7,718 nt of DNA from Clostridia bacterium (GTDB lineage Bacteria > Bacillota > Clostridia > Clostridiales > Clostridiaceae), in the NCBI GenBank assembly GCA_009930125.1, contig RZYZ01000096.1, positions 1-7,718 on the forward strand, read 5' to 3'. The notes below the pieces were generated by a model. It saw nothing but the letters and a program-made list of their open reading frames with translations. It had not been told where the DNA came from and searched no databases. The position numbers and the translations under genes were made by a program. Of the stretch, positions 6,028 to 7,718 are shown piece by piece; the stretch's first letter is position 1, and each line of letters opens with the position of its first letter.

Positions 6028-7718
6028 ATGAAAAAAATACTTATCATACTACTAGTCTTTTTGATCATTCCCATATATTCAGTATTGAACCCTCCCATCT
6101 TCGAACCCGAGACAGAAGTTACGGATGGGATCCTTCGCTCCGCTCAGCTGGAAGCGAACCGGTTTCAGGTCCTTTCAGAAGGAAAGTGGACCGATCTCAC
6201 CGTGAAAGGGGTGAACATCGGTATGACCAGACCCGGAACCTGGCCTGGCGAAGCTGGAATCTCCTATGAGGAGTATTACAGGTGGCTGGAAATGATCGGC
6301 GAAATGAATGCCAACACCATAAGAATCTACACCATCCATCCACCTGTTTTCTATGAAGCGCTCTATGACTACAATCTTCACCACAAGAGGAAAATCTATC
6401 TCTTCCATGGCGTATGGATCGATGAAGAACCTCTGGTTGAGACCCTGGATGTCTTTGGAGAAGCATCCTATGAACCCTTCAAGGAAGAGATCAGAAACGT
6501 GGTGGATCTCATCCATGGAAATGCGCATCTCCCCGAGCGCCCTGGCCATGCCAGCGGGGCTTACACAAAGGATGTGTCTCCCTATGTCATCGGATGGATT
6601 CTGGGCATCGAATGGTTCCCGGATATGGTGAGAAACGTCAATGAGACCTACTCCGAGCTTGGAGAATTTCACGGCACTTTCTTCACAACGGAAAAGGCCA
6701 CGGGCTTTGAATACTTTCTGGCGGATGTGATGGACCATACCGCCGTCTATGAAATGGAGAACTACAAGGCCGCAAGACCCATGAGTTTCACCAACTGGGT
6801 CACCACGGATCTTCTGGAACATCCCTATGAGCCTTTTGAAGAGGAAGATATGGTCAGCGTCAATCCGAACCACATCCTCCCTGTGGCAGACACCATAGAC
6901 TATTTTGCCTCCTATCACGTCTATCCCTATTATCCGGATTTTCTGAATTTCGATCCGAAGTACACAGAGTATACCGATCAGGAGGGGAAGAAGAACAACT
7001 ATGCAGGGTACATCAGAGACCTGATGAAAGAGCATGAGATGCCGGTGCTCATTGCCGAATTCGGCATTCCCGCCTCCAGGGGCCTCACCCATGAGAATGT
7101 CCAGGGCTGGAACCAGGGATTCATGGGTGAAGAAGAGCAGGGAGAGATCGTGTCCAAACTCTATGAAAGCATCCTAGCGGAAGGATATCTGGGGGGACTT
7201 CTCTTCTCCTGGCAGGATGAATGGTTCAAACGCACCTGGAACACCATGGACCTGGACAATCCCGACAGGAGGCCCTACTGGAGCAATGCCCAGACCAATG
7301 AGCAGCAGTTCGGCATCCTCAGCTTCGACCGCCTTCTCATCCATACGGACGGCCGTCTGAAGGACTGGAAAAAGATCGAAGAGAAAGCCGTCTATGAAAT
7401 GAATAGGGACTTTCCTTCGGATTTCAGGAAGATTCAGATGACCCACGATGAGCGTTATCTCTATCTGTCTCTGGAACTTCAGGAACCCATGACGCTAGAA
7501 GATGAGGTCGTGATTCTTCTGAACACCCATCCAGACCAGGGAAACACAAGGCACTCGGGACTGGACCTCACCACAGAAGAAGGCATGGAGTATCTCATCC
7601 GCTTAGGAGCTGAGGAAGACTCCAGAATCCTTGTGGACCGATACTACAACATCCATCAGTATCTTTATGCTCATAAGCTCAAGATGCTTCCACAGCGGGC
7701 CACAGATGGAAAGAAAGC
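6028..7718 (+). CDS. Exported TIM-barrel glycoside-hydrolase-like protein with CBM9-like C-terminal domain, 3' end missing
   Basis: The frame is open from the ATG at 6028 to the window edge (563 complete codons, no stop). AGGA (6014-6017) precedes the start by ten bases. Residues 2-20 form a Lys-Lys plus hydrophobic signal peptide or anchor without a lipobox Cys. Residues about 60-420 resemble a clan GH-A (beta/alpha)8 barrel: NTIRIYTIHPP (96-106), KIYLFHGVWIDE (122-133), WILGIEWFPD (190-199) with Glu195 as candidate acid/base, HVYPYYP (297-303), VLIAEFGIP (340-348) with Glu344 as candidate nucleophile, and LFSWQDEWFKRTWN (392-405). From about 445 a beta-rich segment (KIQMTHDERYLYLSLEL, 468-484) looks like a CBM9-type carbohydrate-binding or DOMON-like domain. 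The usual Asn before the acid/base is Ile here, so activity is uncertain. It is divergent to the synthase operon, so a role in trimming or releasing the polymer is inferred. Confidence 0.82.
   Translation, partial: MKKILIILLVFLIIPIYSVLNPPIFEPETEVTDGILRSAQLEANRFQVLSEGKWTDLTVKGVNIGMTRPGTWPGEAGISYEEYYRWLEMIGEMNANTIRIYTIHPPVFYEALYDYNLHHKRKIYLFHGVWIDEEPLVETLDVFGEASYEPFKEEIRNVVDLIHGNAHLPERPGHASGAYTKDVSPYVIGWILGIEWFPDMVRNVNETYSELGEFHGTFFTTEKATGFEYFLADVMDHTAVYEMENYKAARPMSFTNWVTTDLLEHPYEPFEEEDMVSVNPNHILPVADTIDYFASYHVYPYYPDFLNFDPKYTEYTDQEGKKNNYAGYIRDLMKEHEMPVLIAEFGIPASRGLTHENVQGWNQGFMGEEEQGEIVSKLYESILAEGYLGGLLFSWQDEWFKRTWNTMDLDNPDRRPYWSNAQTNEQQFGILSFDRLLIHTDGRLKDWKKIEEKAVYEMNRDFPSDFRKIQMTHDERYLYLSLELQEPMTLEDEVVILLNTHPDQGNTRHSGLDLTTEEGMEYLIRLGAEEDSRILVDRYYNIHQYLYAHKLKMLPQRATDGKK

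Noticed and set aside
6175..7092. A 305-codon minus-strand open frame
   Set aside because: It lies antisense to the exported hydrolase, whose frame is continuous and has clear family motifs; the antisense product shows no recognisable domain.

Overview
The window looks like chromosomal DNA from an anaerobic, low-to-mid-GC member of the Bacillota (Clostridia-like). The evidence is strong AGGAGG-type ribosome binding sites, tightly overlapped operons, a canonical TTGACA/TAGAAT promoter, and a DUF134-Mrp-NifX iron-sulfur cluster of the kind common in strict anaerobes. Genus cannot be fixed from the sequence alone.

Layout, left to right. Positions 1-89 are AT-rich and hold no gene. Positions 90-130 are a rho-independent terminator closing a minus-strand operon (read right to left): a DUF134 DNA-binding protein (1344-1727), a Mrp/NBP35-type P-loop ATPase (547-1347) and a NifX/NifB-like protein with a His-rich tail (137-529). 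A sigma-A-like promoter at 1762-1789 drives this operon, and a 22-bp near-perfect palindrome (1772-1793) sits across its -35 element, which is a likely operator. Just upstream, also on the minus strand, lies a two-gene ABC transporter (fetA 2572-3201, fetB 1802-2572) of the FetAB/UPF0014 type. I see no terminator between fetB and the DUF134 operon, so the iron-related genes may be partly co-transcribed.

Positions 3202-3332 separate this block from a second minus-strand operon and include that operon's terminator (3289-3320). The second operon carries a membrane-anchored HEAT-repeat protein (4750-5904) and a family 2 processive glycosyltransferase (3333-4757). The glycosyltransferase reading frame is cut by a single in-frame TAA at 4392-4394; everything before and after it is in the same frame and carries all the expected motifs (DGS, DAD, GED, QRIRW).

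A 123-bp divergent intergenic region (5905-6027) separates this operon from a plus-strand gene (6028 to beyond the right edge). That gene encodes a secreted or membrane-anchored TIM-barrel glycoside-hydrolase-like protein with a CBM9-like C-terminal domain. Synthase, cytosol-facing HEAT protein and exported hydrolase together suggest a compact synthase-dependent exopolysaccharide locus. This is the part of the window most likely to be poorly described. The synthase is probably inactive in this strain unless the TAA is a sequencing error or is read through.
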